Below, in pieces: positions 50,245 through 58,439 of a stretch of DNA of 64,000 nucleotides. The notes under the pieces are model-generated. The model ran no database searches. It was not told the origin of the DNA and saw only the letters and a list, made by a program, of their open reading frames with translations. Made by a program: the position numbers and the translations under genes. Source of the stretch: Tabrizicola piscis (lineage in GTDB: Bacteria > Pseudomonadota > Alphaproteobacteria > Rhodobacterales > Rhodobacteraceae); contig NZ_CP034328.1 in the NCBI RefSeq assembly GCF_003940805.1, positions 2,604,001 through 2,668,000 of the forward strand. Direction: 5' to 3'. The first letter of the stretch is position 1. Each line of letters begins with the position of its first letter.

Positions 50245-50348
50245 GTTGCTCTCGCCTCGAAGGAATGCCCGTTGGGGGCTGGTGGCACAATACACCAACG
50301 CCGTCCGGTGGCTGTCGGTTCCCTCGCTGCTCGGCAAGGTTTCGCGCA

Positions 50349-51179
50349 TCACATCTCCGTGCGCGCAGCCTCCCAGGCCAGCATGGCGCGCTTGCGCGGC
50401 AAGCCCCAGTGATAGCCGCCAAGTCCACCGTCGCGCCGCAGGGCGCGGTGACAGGGAATAAGGAAACTGATCGGGTTCCGCCCCACGGCCGTCCCAACCG
50501 CCCGATGCGCCTGCGGGTGACCGATGGCCCCGGCAATATCAGCATATGTCGTCACATGGCCCGAGGGGATGGTCATCAGCGCCTCCCAGACCTTGATCTG
50601 AAACGGCGCGCCGATCAGGTGCAGCTCGGTCGCCTTGCCGCCAAAGGCCGCGTCAACCATGGGCCGCATCGCCACGGGGTCCTCGACGTAGGTGGCCTTT
50701 GGCCAGCGGCTGACCAGATCCTCCAGCGCAGCCTCGGCGCCGATCTCGTCGGCAAAGCCCATGCCGCAAATGCCCCGCTGCGTCGCCATCACCAGCGCCG
50801 GGCCGAAGGGGCTTTCAAACCAGCCCCAGCGGATGTCCAGCCCCGCGCCACCCCTAGCGTAGTCGCCCGGTGACATCGCCTCCCAGGTCAGGAACAGGTC
50901 ATGCAACCGCCCGCTGCCGGACAATCCCGCCTCATGCGCAGCACCTAGAGTGGTGTGGCGTTCGGCCAGCAGCTTTCGCGCATGGCCCAGCGTCAGGTAT
51001 TGCTGATACCGCTTCGGGCTGACGCCCACCCACTGGCTGAACAGCCGCTGGAAATGCGCCGGGCTCATCCGCATCTTGCCGGCAAGGTCCTCCAGCGTCA
51101 GGCCGGGGCCGCTTTGGTCGATCACCTCCAGCGCGCGGGTGATCACTTGGTAGTGGTAGGCGGGGGAAAGGTCGGTCAT
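50349..51179 (-). CDS. AraC-type HTH fused to methylated-DNA-cysteine methyltransferase (Ada-like)
   Basis: 276 residues. The N-terminal AraC domain is LTLEDLAGKMRMSPAHFQRLFSQWVGVSPKRYQQYLTLGHARKLL. The C-terminal MGMT domain has FQIKVWEALMTIPSGHVTTYADIAGAIGHPQAHRAVGTAVGRNPISFLIPCHR with the acceptor Cys in PCHR at about 243. It repairs O6-methylguanine and may activate repair genes. The N-terminal zinc/phosphotriester domain of E. coli Ada is missing, so a methyl-phosphotriester switch is absent. ATG 51179 is used. It is divergent from nth. Confidence 0.92.
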   Translation of the reverse strand: MTDLSPAYHYQVITRALEVIDQSGPGLTLEDLAGKMRMSPAHFQRLFSQWVGVSPKRYQQYLTLGHARKLLAERHTTLGAAHEAGLSGSGRLHDLFLTWEAMSPGDYARGGAGLDIRWGWFESPFGPALVMATQRGICGMGFADEIGAEAALEDLVSRWPKATYVEDPVAMRPMVDAAFGGKATELHLIGAPFQIKVWEALMTIPSGHVTTYADIAGAIGHPQAHRAVGTAVGRNPISFLIPCHRALRRDGGLGGYHWGLPRKRAMLAWEAARTEM

Positions 51180-51312
51180 GGCAGTCTCCTTGCCCATAGC
51201 ATAGGCACCGCGCCCGGCCCCCGCGACCCGCTTCTTGCGGATAGGATGAACTTGCCCTTCGCCCGGCTTTACGGGCGTTGCGCGGCAGCGCCTGCACTGG
51301 CAAGAAGGGGTC

Positions 51313-51957
51313 ATGGTCGCACAACTTCCCTATGTCACGCTGCAAAAGGTCTTCGCCCGCTTTGCCGAAGCTGAACCCGAACCGAAGGGCGAACTTGAGC
51401 ATCTCAACGCCTTCACCCTGCTGGTTGCGGTTGCCCTGTCGGCGCAGGCCACCGATGTCGGCGTGAACAAGGCCACCCGTGCCCTGTTCCAGATCGCCGA
51501 CACGCCGGAAAAGATGCTGGCCCTGGGCGAAGAGGCGTTGATCGACCACATCAAGACCATCGGCCTGTTCCGCAACAAGGCCAAGAACGTCATCAAGCTG
51601 TCCCGCTTGCTGATCGACAATTTCGGGGGCGAGGTTCCGTCCTCGCGCGCCGCGCTCACCTCGCTGCCGGGGGTGGGGCGCAAGACGGCGAATGTGGTGC
51701 TGTCGATGTGGTTCCATCACCCCGCGCAGGCGGTGGATACCCACATCTTCCGCGTCGGCAACCGCACCGGCATCTGCCCCGGCCGTGACGAGATCACCGT
51801 CGAACGCGCGATCGAGGATAACGTGCCGGTCGAATACCAGCGCCACGCGCACCACTGGCTAATCCTGCATGGCCGGTATATCTGCACCGCGCGCAGCCCC
51901 AAATGCGGCATCTGTCCGATTGCAGACTGGTGCCTTTACCCGGAGAAGACCGCATGA
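51313..51957 (+). CDS. nth: Endonuclease III
   Basis: 214 residues. DNA glycosylase/AP lyase for oxidised pyrimidines. The helix-hairpin-helix is LTSLPGVGRKTANVVLS with the catalytic Lys, the catalytic Asp is in AVDTHIFRV, and the [4Fe-4S] ligands are CTARSPKCGICPIADWC (C-x6-C-x2-C-x5-C). ATG 51313. It overlaps the following kinase gene in ATGA. It is divergent from a second DNA-repair gene (AraC-MGMT), so the 133-base space between may hold two promoters. Confidence 0.96.
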   Translation: MVAQLPYVTLQKVFARFAEAEPEPKGELEHLNAFTLLVAVALSAQATDVGVNKATRALFQIADTPEKMLALGEEALIDHIKTIGLFRNKAKNVIKLSRLLIDNFGGEVPSSRAALTSLPGVGRKTANVVLSMWFHHPAQAVDTHIFRVGNRTGICPGRDEITVERAIEDNVPVEYQRHAHHWLILHGRYICTARSPKCGICPIADWCLYPEKTA

Positions 51958-52937
51958 AGTCCTATCAGGTTGTCGGCATCGGCAACGCCATCGTTGACGT
52001 GTTCTCGACAGCCGACGACACCTTTCTTGACCTGATGGGCATCCAGAAGGGCATCATGCAACTTGTCGAACGCGAACGCGGGGAACTGCTTTACGGCGCG
52101 ATGACCAACCGGAAGCAGGCGCCCGGCGGATCGGTTGCCAACACACTGGCCGGGCTTGGCAATCTTGGGCTGACCACGGGTTTCATCGGCCGCGTCCACG
52201 CCGATGCGCTGGGCCAGTTCTACGCTCGCACCATGGCGGAAGAAGGCACCGATTTCGTCAACCCGCCCGTGCCGGGGGGAGAACTGCCGACCTCGCGCTC
52301 GATGATCTTTGTGAGCCCGGATGGTGAACGGTCGATGAACACCTACCTTGGCATCTCGTCCGAGCTTGGCCCCGACGACGTGTCCGACAGCGTCGCCGGC
52401 AGCGCCGAGATCCTGTTTCTGGAAGGCTATCTTTACGACAAGCCCAAGGGGAAACAGGCGTTCGAGCGTGCGGTAGACCTGTGCCACGCCGCAGGCGGCA
52501 AGGCGGGCATCGCGCTTTCAGACCCGTTCTGCGTCGACCGCCACCGCGACGACTTTCGCCGCCTTGTGAAATCGCTCGACTATGTGATCGGCAACGAACA
52601 CGAATGGGCCTCGCTGTATCAGACCGATCTTTCCGCGGCGCTGGAGCAGGCGTCGCAGGACGCGGGCCTTGTCGTCTGCACCCGGTCCGGCCATGACGTG
52701 ATCGTCATGCGCGCGGATGAACAGGCCATCGTTCCGGTCAACCGCGTTGTGCCGGTCGATGCCACCGGCGCGGGCGACCAGTTCGCCGCCGGGTTCCTGT
52801 ACGGCCTTGCCACCGGCCAGTCTCTGGCCGTCTCTGGCCGGATGGGCTGTGTCGCCGCGGCCGAGGTGATCAGCCATTTCGGTGCCCGCCCCGAAACCGA
52901 TCTGAAAGCCCTGTTCCGCAAGGAACGCCTGATCTGA
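51954..52937 (+). CDS. PfkB-family adenosine/sugar kinase
   Basis: 327 residues of the ribokinase/PfkB family. The N-terminal GNAIVDVFSTADDTFLDLMGIQKGIMQLVE and APGGSVANTLAGLGNLGLTTGFIGRVHADALG (substrate site), and the C-terminal VPVDATGAGDQFAAGFLYGLATG with the anion hole and catalytic Asp (GAGD), are clear. Relatives with this N-terminus are commonly annotated adenosine kinase. The exact nucleoside or sugar is not proven. ATG 51954 is within the nth stop. Confidence 0.88.
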   Translation: MKSYQVVGIGNAIVDVFSTADDTFLDLMGIQKGIMQLVERERGELLYGAMTNRKQAPGGSVANTLAGLGNLGLTTGFIGRVHADALGQFYARTMAEEGTDFVNPPVPGGELPTSRSMIFVSPDGERSMNTYLGISSELGPDDVSDSVAGSAEILFLEGYLYDKPKGKQAFERAVDLCHAAGGKAGIALSDPFCVDRHRDDFRRLVKSLDYVIGNEHEWASLYQTDLSAALEQASQDAGLVVCTRSGHDVIVMRADEQAIVPVNRVVPVDATGAGDQFAAGFLYGLATGQSLAVSGRMGCVAAAEVISHFGARPETDLKALFRKERLI

Positions 52938-53061
52938 CGCCGGAACTGCACAGATCGCAGCGACGTGATGCCACAGGTCGGAAAAATTCCGGCCCCTTGC
53001 CCGAAGCTTGCCCCATTCTTGCGGTAAGGCCTTGCCCAAGCGTTACAAACCGGGGTGTTCC

Positions 53062-54027
53062 GTGCTGCGACTGATCGGATTTCTGCTGATGGTGACCATC
53101 GGTGCCGGTGGCTTTCTGGCGCTGGACTACAATATGGCGCGCCAGTTGGCCGACAGCGAAGACGACGGGGGCCTGACCGTCCGTGACTACCTTGGCGGGC
53201 TGTCCGTACGGATCGCCTCGGTCACCGGGTCAGCCGCAACCCCCGGCCTTCCCTCCGCCTTGCAGGACATGCTGCCGAAACCGCCCGAAGGCTGGACTGT
53301 CCGCCCCGCCACTGGCGAAGATATCACCGCATTTCTGCCGCGCGAACGCGGCGCTGGCGAAGCAAAGGCCCGCGATCTGATCACCGACATGGTCAAGGAC
53401 AAAGTCAGCGGCGCGGCCGAGGTTGTGATCCTTGTTTACGAAAAGGCCGACCGTCGGGTCATCTTGAAGGCAGTGCGCTACCCCGATGTCATCTTCACCA
53501 GTGACATGGCGATCCAGCAGCGGTTCGACCTGCAAATGAAGTCGGCCGAATATCGCGGGATCTCGTCGATGACCGTGCGCGGGCTGGACATCACCGAAGA
53601 CCTGCTTCCCGATGACATGCGCGGCCGCCTGTTCATGGCTGATGTCGGTGGCCAGATCCATCTGCGGCTGCTCGCCCCCCGGCGGATGCCGGATGCCGAA
53701 CTGGTCACGTTCTTTGAAACCCTGCACGTCAGGGCGCTGAACGCCGCTGTCGTCGACAAGCGGGATGGCCTCGGCGAAGTCCCGGTCATCGTGCTTGCCT
53801 CGGCGCTGTCGGGTGCCGACCGTGATGCCTATGACGCCGACCGCGCCGCCCGCGCCGCCGCCGAAGCCGCCCAAAGCCGTGAGGCTTTGCAGATGGCCGA
53901 AGCCGCCGTTGCCGCAGCCGCGGGGCCTGATGCGGTCGCCGCCGAAGGCGAACCCCCCGCCCAAGCCCCTGCCGCCCAGTGCGAAAAGGGCGCAGGCGGG
54001 GTCAAGCGCTGCAAGGTGGGCGAGTAG
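53062..54027 (+). CDS. Membrane-anchored hypothetical protein, about 321 aa
   Basis: An N-terminal hydrophobic anchor (VLRLIGFLLMVTIGAGGFLALDY) is followed by a soluble domain with no motif I recognise, and a very Ala-rich C-terminal tail (AARAAAEAAQSREALQMAEAAVAAAAGP) ending in Cys-containing QCEKGAGGVKRCKVGE. The start is taken as GTG 53062, because the residues before it are polar and lie in the intergenic region. It is probably periplasmic with one anchor. It is convergent with the ureohydrolase gene. Confidence 0.6.
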   Translation: MLRLIGFLLMVTIGAGGFLALDYNMARQLADSEDDGGLTVRDYLGGLSVRIASVTGSAATPGLPSALQDMLPKPPEGWTVRPATGEDITAFLPRERGAGEAKARDLITDMVKDKVSGAAEVVILVYEKADRRVILKAVRYPDVIFTSDMAIQQRFDLQMKSAEYRGISSMTVRGLDITEDLLPDDMRGRLFMADVGGQIHLRLLAPRRMPDAELVTFFETLHVRALNAAVVDKRDGLGEVPVIVLASALSGADRDAYDADRAARAAAEAAQSREALQMAEAAVAAAAGPDAVAAEGEPPAQAPAAQCEKGAGGVKRCKVGE

Positions 54028-54034
54028 ACGGTCC

Positions 54035-55009
54035 CTAGAACGTAAGGCCCGAAAACCGCGACGGGCTTTGCGGCACGCCCGGCAGGACGCACAGCATCTC
54101 GTACAGGATATTCGCCCCGATCAGCGCGGTGTTTCCCGTAGGGTCATAGGGGGGCGAAACCTCCACCAGATCGCCACCCACGATGGCCAGCCCCTGACAC
54201 CCCCGGATGATCTCCAGCGCCTGCCAGGTGGTCAGGCCCCCCGGTTCCACCGTTCCGGTACCGGGCGCGAAGGCGGGGTCCAGACTGTCGATGTCATAGG
54301 AAATATAAACCGGCGCATCGCCGATCTTTGCCCGCACCTGCGCCATCAAGCCGGTCAGGGATTTGTGCCAGCATTCCTCGGCCTGAACCACTGTCCAGCC
54401 CTTGTCGCGCGCCCAGTCGAAATCATCCGCCGCATAGCCCGTGCCGCGCAGCCCGATCTGGAACACCTTGTCATTGATCAGGCACCCATCCTCCCACGCC
54501 CGGCGAAAGGGGCAGCCATGGGCGACCGTTTCGCCAAACATCGTGTCGTTGATATCGGCATGCGCGTCGATGTGGATCAGCGCGACAGGCCCATGGCGTT
54601 CCTTGATCGCCCGCAGGATCGGCCAGGTCAGCGTATGGTCACCGCCAAGGGTCAGCGGGATGATCCCGTGCGAAAGCGCCTCGCGGTAATGCGCGGTGAT
54701 GATGTCCACGGTCTTTTTTAGGTCAAACGTGTTGATCGCCACATCCCCCAGATCCGCGACCTGCAGGTGTTCGAACGGCGCCGCCCCCGTCGCCATGTTG
54801 TAGGGCCGCAGCATCCGCGATTCATCCCGGATCTGCCGTGGCCCCAACCGCGTGCCGGGGCGGTTGCTGGTGCCATGGTCCATCGGGATGCCGATGAAGC
54901 CCACGTCCAACCCCTTGGCGCTGCTGGCAAACGGCAGCCGCATCATCGTCGCCGGCCCGCCAAAGCGAGGCATGTCATTGCCGCCAAGCGGTTGATTGAA
55001 ACCTGTCAT
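54035..55009 (-). CDS. speB: Agmatinase-type ureohydrolase
   Basis: 324 residues of the arginase/agmatinase family. The binuclear Mn ligands are all visible: GGDH (His125), DAHAD (Asp148, His150, Asp152) and SYDIDSLDPA. It hydrolyses a guanidino group, giving urea and an amine. Agmatine or 4-guanidinobutyrate are likely from the polyamine-type transporter in the same operon, but the substrate loop does not allow a firm choice. ATG 55009 overlaps the MBL gene upstream by 4 bases. It is the last gene of the operon. Confidence 0.88.
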   Translation of the reverse strand: MTGFNQPLGGNDMPRFGGPATMMRLPFASSAKGLDVGFIGIPMDHGTSNRPGTRLGPRQIRDESRMLRPYNMATGAAPFEHLQVADLGDVAINTFDLKKTVDIITAHYREALSHGIIPLTLGGDHTLTWPILRAIKERHGPVALIHIDAHADINDTMFGETVAHGCPFRRAWEDGCLINDKVFQIGLRGTGYAADDFDWARDKGWTVVQAEECWHKSLTGLMAQVRAKIGDAPVYISYDIDSLDPAFAPGTGTVEPGGLTTWQALEIIRGCQGLAIVGGDLVEVSPPYDPTGNTALIGANILYEMLCVLPGVPQSPSRFSGLTF

Positions 55010-55731
55010 CTGCCCTTGCCCCTCAGCCAATCCAAGATCATCTCGCGGTGCCGTTCTCCGGAATAGCTTGGGAAATGCCCGCCATGCACCACCCGCACCG
55101 GCAGCGCCAGCAACCGCTCCATCGAGACCACATACTGCGCCTGCTCCAGATCGCTGGTGCCCTCGATCAGTTCCCCGTCATAGACGATGTCACCCGAAAA
55201 CAGCACCCCCGTCGCCGCCTCCCACAGGGCGATTCCGCCGGGGGAATGGCCGGGGGTATGCACCACCGTAAAATGCCGGTCGCCAAGGTCCACCACATCG
55301 CCGTCCCACAACAGCCGCGTCGCAGGGGCAGCCGCAACCGCGTAGGTCTCGCAAGCGAAGGGCTCCGGCGGCAGCATCGTGAAGATGTCATCCGTCACAT
55401 ACTTGTCGGCAAAGGTGTTCTCCCGCGTGGGCGCGCGAAGAAGATGCGCCTCGGCCCCGTGGCAGAGGCGGCACGGAAACTCGTGGTGCAGTCCGATATG
55501 GTCGAAATGCGTGTGGCTCGCCACCGCCTGCAACGGGCGTTCGGTCACCAACGGCACCCGGTCGCGAAGCGAGACCACGCCCATCCCGCTGTCCACCAGC
55601 ATGTCGGTATCCCGCCCGCGCACATGCCAGACATTGCAGCGGTAGAACTCGCGGATATGCGGCTCATCAATATGGGTGACCCCATCGCCCATGGGGCGGA
55701 CCCGCCACCAGTCTTCCGGCTTCGCTCTCAT
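55006..55731 (-). CDS. Metallo-beta-lactamase-fold hydrolase
   Basis: 241 residues. The zinc motif is HTHFDH (73-78) in VASHTHFDHIGLHHEF, followed by HTPGHSPGGIALW and FSGDIVYDG with the bridging Asp and a late HGGHFPSYS. It is probably a hydrolase of thioester, lactone or related bonds. Its place between the transporter ATPase and the ureohydrolase suggests a step in the breakdown of an imported polyamine or guanidino compound, which is unproven. It overlaps both neighbours by 4 bases. Confidence 0.85.
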   Translation of the reverse strand: MRAKPEDWWRVRPMGDGVTHIDEPHIREFYRCNVWHVRGRDTDMLVDSGMGVVSLRDRVPLVTERPLQAVASHTHFDHIGLHHEFPCRLCHGAEAHLLRAPTRENTFADKYVTDDIFTMLPPEPFACETYAVAAAPATRLLWDGDVVDLGDRHFTVVHTPGHSPGGIALWEAATGVLFSGDIVYDGELIEGTSDLEQAQYVVSMERLLALPVRVVHGGHFPSYSGERHREMILDWLRGKGR

Positions 55732-56726
55732 CCCTGCAACACCACATATGTCTCCGCCCCAAGGTCCAGCACCGCGCCGACCTCGACAACTGCAGCTTGC
55801 GGCAGATGCACGACCAGCCGCAAGTCGGGTGCTGCCAGCGGCGTGACATGCGCGCGGACATGCGTGCCAAAGAACGCCACCTCCTCAACCTTGCACAGCC
55901 CGATACGCAGCGACCCCGTTGCCGAAATCGCCTCGGGCCGCAGGCACAGCGTCCCGTCCGGCACATCGACCGGCCCGAACGGTGCCTGCCCGCCAACCAC
56001 GGCAACTCGGTTCACCTCACCCATGAACCCAGCCGTGAACAGCGTCTTGGGGTGCAGGTAAACCTCCCTCGGCGGGCCGAAATCTTCCACCCGCCCGGCG
56101 TTCATCACCACGATGCGGTCGGCAATCGCCATCGCCTCTTCCTGATCGTGGGTCACATGCACAAAGGTCGTCCCCACCCGGCGCTGGATCGCCTTCAGCT
56201 CCTCCTGCATCTGCCGCCGCAGCTTCAGGTCCAGCGCGCCAAGCGGTTCATCCAGCAGGAGCACCTTCGGCTCCACCGCCAGCGCCCGGGCGAGGGCCAC
56301 CCGCTGCCGCTGCCCGCCCGAAAGCTCATGCGGCCGCCGATCCCCGCGCCCCTCAAGGCCCACCAGCGCCAGCATCGCCTCGGCCTTGGCCGCGCGCTTC
56401 GCTCGGTCCACCCCCCGCATCCGCAGCCCGAACCCCACGTTGTCGCGCAGCGACATATGCGGAAACAGCGCATAATCCTGAAACACCGTCGTCGTCGGCC
56501 GATCCTTCGGCGCCACCCCCGCCATATCCCGCCCGCCGATCAGAACCTGCCCCTCGGTCGGCTCGGCAAACCCGCCGATGATGTTGAGCAAGGTCGTCTT
56601 CCCACAGCCGGAAGGCCCCAGCAGCACGACAAACTCCCCCGCTTCGATCTCAAGGCTGACGTCCTTCAACGCCAGCGCCGACCCATAGCGCTGCGACACC
56701 CGGGCGATGGACACTGCGGCGGTCAT
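55728..56726 (-). CDS. potA: Polyamine-type ABC transporter ATPase
   Basis: 332 residues. Walker A LLGPSGCGKTT (36-45), Q-loop VFQDYALFPHMSLRDNVGFGLRM, signature LSGGQRQRVALARALAVEPKVLLLDEPLGALD, then a C-terminal TOBE regulatory domain (CLRPEAISATG). It is the PotA/CysA/MalK-type ATPase of an importer. With potB, potC and a PotD-like binding protein upstream it makes a full spermidine/putrescine-type system. ATG 56726 overlaps potC by 4 bases. Confidence 0.9.
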   Translation of the reverse strand: MTAAVSIARVSQRYGSALALKDVSLEIEAGEFVVLLGPSGCGKTTLLNIIGGFAEPTEGQVLIGGRDMAGVAPKDRPTTTVFQDYALFPHMSLRDNVGFGLRMRGVDRAKRAAKAEAMLALVGLEGRGDRRPHELSGGQRQRVALARALAVEPKVLLLDEPLGALDLKLRRQMQEELKAIQRRVGTTFVHVTHDQEEAMAIADRIVVMNAGRVEDFGPPREVYLHPKTLFTAGFMGEVNRVAVVGGQAPFGPVDVPDGTLCLRPEAISATGSLRIGLCKVEEVAFFGTHVRAHVTPLAAPDLRLVVHLPQAAVVEVGAVLDLGAETYVVLQG

Positions 56727-57490
56727 TTCGCCCTCCGGAAGACAAGGATTTCAAGCAGGATCACCAGCGTCACCGACACAAGAAAGACCAGCGACCCGAC
56801 CGCATTCGTGGCGGGGGACAGGCCTGATTTCAGCATCGACCAGATCTCCACCGGCAAGGTCACGTCAAAGCGGGTCAGCAGAAACGCGATGATGAACTCA
56901 TCCCAGGAAAAGGTCACCGACAGGAAGAACGCCGCCGCCAAAGGGGCCGCCAGCATCGGGGCGCTGACATGCAGCAGCACCTGTCCCTCGGACGCCCCAA
57001 GGTCACGCGCGGCGCGTTCGGCCGATTTTTGGTGATCCCCCATCGCGGCATAGCTGATCGCAAAGCAAAGCGGCAGGTTGATCACCACATGCCCGATCCC
57101 CGTGGCCCAAAGGGACGGCCTTATGCCAAGCTGGTTGAACACCGTCAGAAGCCCCAAGGCGATGATCAGATAGCTGACCGTCATGGGTGCGATCAGGACA
57201 CCGCGCATCAAGACCGACCCCGGCAGCCGCACCCGCGCCAACGCATGCGCTGCCAGAAACCCCAGAACCAGCGCCACCGCCGAAGACACCACCGCCACCA
57301 GCAGCGAATTCACCAGCGCGGCCATCAGGTCATCATCGGTCAGAACCTTGGCATACCAGTCCAGTGTCACGCCCTTGAATGGCGGCACCGGCAGGCGGCC
57401 ATCCTGAAAGCTGAACGCCACCAGCACGACGACCGGCAGGAAGACAAAGGCGTAGGCCAGCGCCAGATAGACCCATGGCAGGACGCGCAT
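56723..57490 (-). CDS. potC: Polyamine-type ABC transporter permease 2
   Basis: 255 residues with six membrane helices. It carries the EAA loop AERAARDLGASEGQVLLHVSAPMLAAPLAAAFFLS and the PotC-like LFSFQDGRLPVPPFKGVTLDWYAKVL at the start. ATG 57490 follows GGAGGG. A GTG at 57493 is an alternative. The spacer to potB (57494-57575) holds a hairpin repeat. Confidence 0.9.
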   Translation of the reverse strand: MRVLPWVYLALAYAFVFLPVVVLVAFSFQDGRLPVPPFKGVTLDWYAKVLTDDDLMAALVNSLLVAVVSSAVALVLGFLAAHALARVRLPGSVLMRGVLIAPMTVSYLIIALGLLTVFNQLGIRPSLWATGIGHVVINLPLCFAISYAAMGDHQKSAERAARDLGASEGQVLLHVSAPMLAAPLAAAFFLSVTFSWDEFIIAFLLTRFDVTLPVEIWSMLKSGLSPATNAVGSLVFLVSVTLVILLEILVFRRAK

Positions 57491-57503
57491 CACGGCGACA
57501 CCC

Positions 57504-57575
57504 TCCGCGTTCGACTGCGTCTCCTTGTCGGGGGGACACCAGCGAGGAGTGACGAAGTCATCGACGAGCGCCCCC
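57504..57575. repeat. Hairpin repeat between potB and potC, copy C
   Basis: On the minus strand it reads GGGGGCGCTCGTCGATGACT...CACTCCTCG (about 57574-57542), then a C-run, then GACAAGGAGACGCAGTCGAAC...GGAGG. The first arm is nearly the same as at 29399-29426 and 23110-23136, and the second arm matches the one at 29440-29466. It sits inside an operon, where it may act as an attenuator or RNA-processing site. Confidence 0.75.
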
Positions 57576-58430
57576 TCATACCCGGTCCAGCCGCAGCCAC
57601 CGGCTGCTGGCGAAATAGGCCAGCGTCACCACCGCCATCAGCACCACGCTCAGCGCCGAGGCCAGGGGGAAGTTCCCGCTCCGCCCCAGCTGCAGCATGA
57701 TCAGCTGCGGCAGCGTCAACTCGGCATTCCCGCCAAGGATCTGCGGCGTGATGTAGTCACCGATGCACAGCACAAAGGTCAGGAACGCCCCCGTCACCAC
57801 GCCCGGCAGGGTCAGGGGCAGGATGACATGGGTGAAGGTTTGCCAACGGCTCGCCCCAAGGTCCTGCGCCGCGCGGGCATAGTTCGGCGACAGCTGGATC
57901 AGGTTGGCATAGATCGTCAGCGTCAAGAGCATGACGAAGAAATGCACAAAGCCGATCACCGTCGCCGCCCGGGTCGAGGCGATCTCCAGCGGCTCTGCAA
58001 TCACCCCGATCCCCAGCAATGCCTTGTTCACCACCCCGTTCTGCCCAAGCACCAGCAACCAGGAGTAGGACCGCACCACATATGACGTCCAGAACGGCAG
58101 CACCGCCAGCAGAAGCGCCAGCCGCTGCCAGCGCGCAGGCACCCGAAAAGCGATGATCGCGGCCAAGGGATAGGCCAGCACGACCGAAATCACCGTGACA
58201 ACAACCGTGATCTCAAGGCTGTTTCCCAGCGCGCCCAGCATCGTCGGATCCGTGAAGACCCGCACATAGTTGCCGGGGTCAAAGCCCCGCATCACCTCGC
58301 GCCCGTCCATCGACGCGAAGGACAGGGCCAGCATCGCCAGAAACGGCAGGATGAAGAACGCTGCCGTCCAGATCAGGGCCGGGGCGATCAGGCCCCAGCC
58401 CAGACGGCGTTCTTTCGCGGCAAGCGTCAC
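57576..58430 (-). CDS. potB: Polyamine-type ABC transporter permease 1
   Basis: 284 residues with six helices. GLIAPALIWTAAFFILPFLAMLALSF opens the protein, and the permease loop is ARAAQDLGASRWQTFTHVILPLTLPGVVTGAFLTF. The start is GTG 58430, which is 9 bases after the stop of the binding-protein gene. It is the first permease of the transporter. Confidence 0.9.
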   Translation of the reverse strand: MTLAAKERRLGWGLIAPALIWTAAFFILPFLAMLALSFASMDGREVMRGFDPGNYVRVFTDPTMLGALGNSLEITVVVTVISVVLAYPLAAIIAFRVPARWQRLALLLAVLPFWTSYVVRSYSWLLVLGQNGVVNKALLGIGVIAEPLEIASTRAATVIGFVHFFVMLLTLTIYANLIQLSPNYARAAQDLGASRWQTFTHVILPLTLPGVVTGAFLTFVLCIGDYITPQILGGNAELTLPQLIMLQLGRSGNFPLASALSVVLMAVVTLAYFASSRWLRLDRV

Positions 58431-58439
58431 AATACGGGC

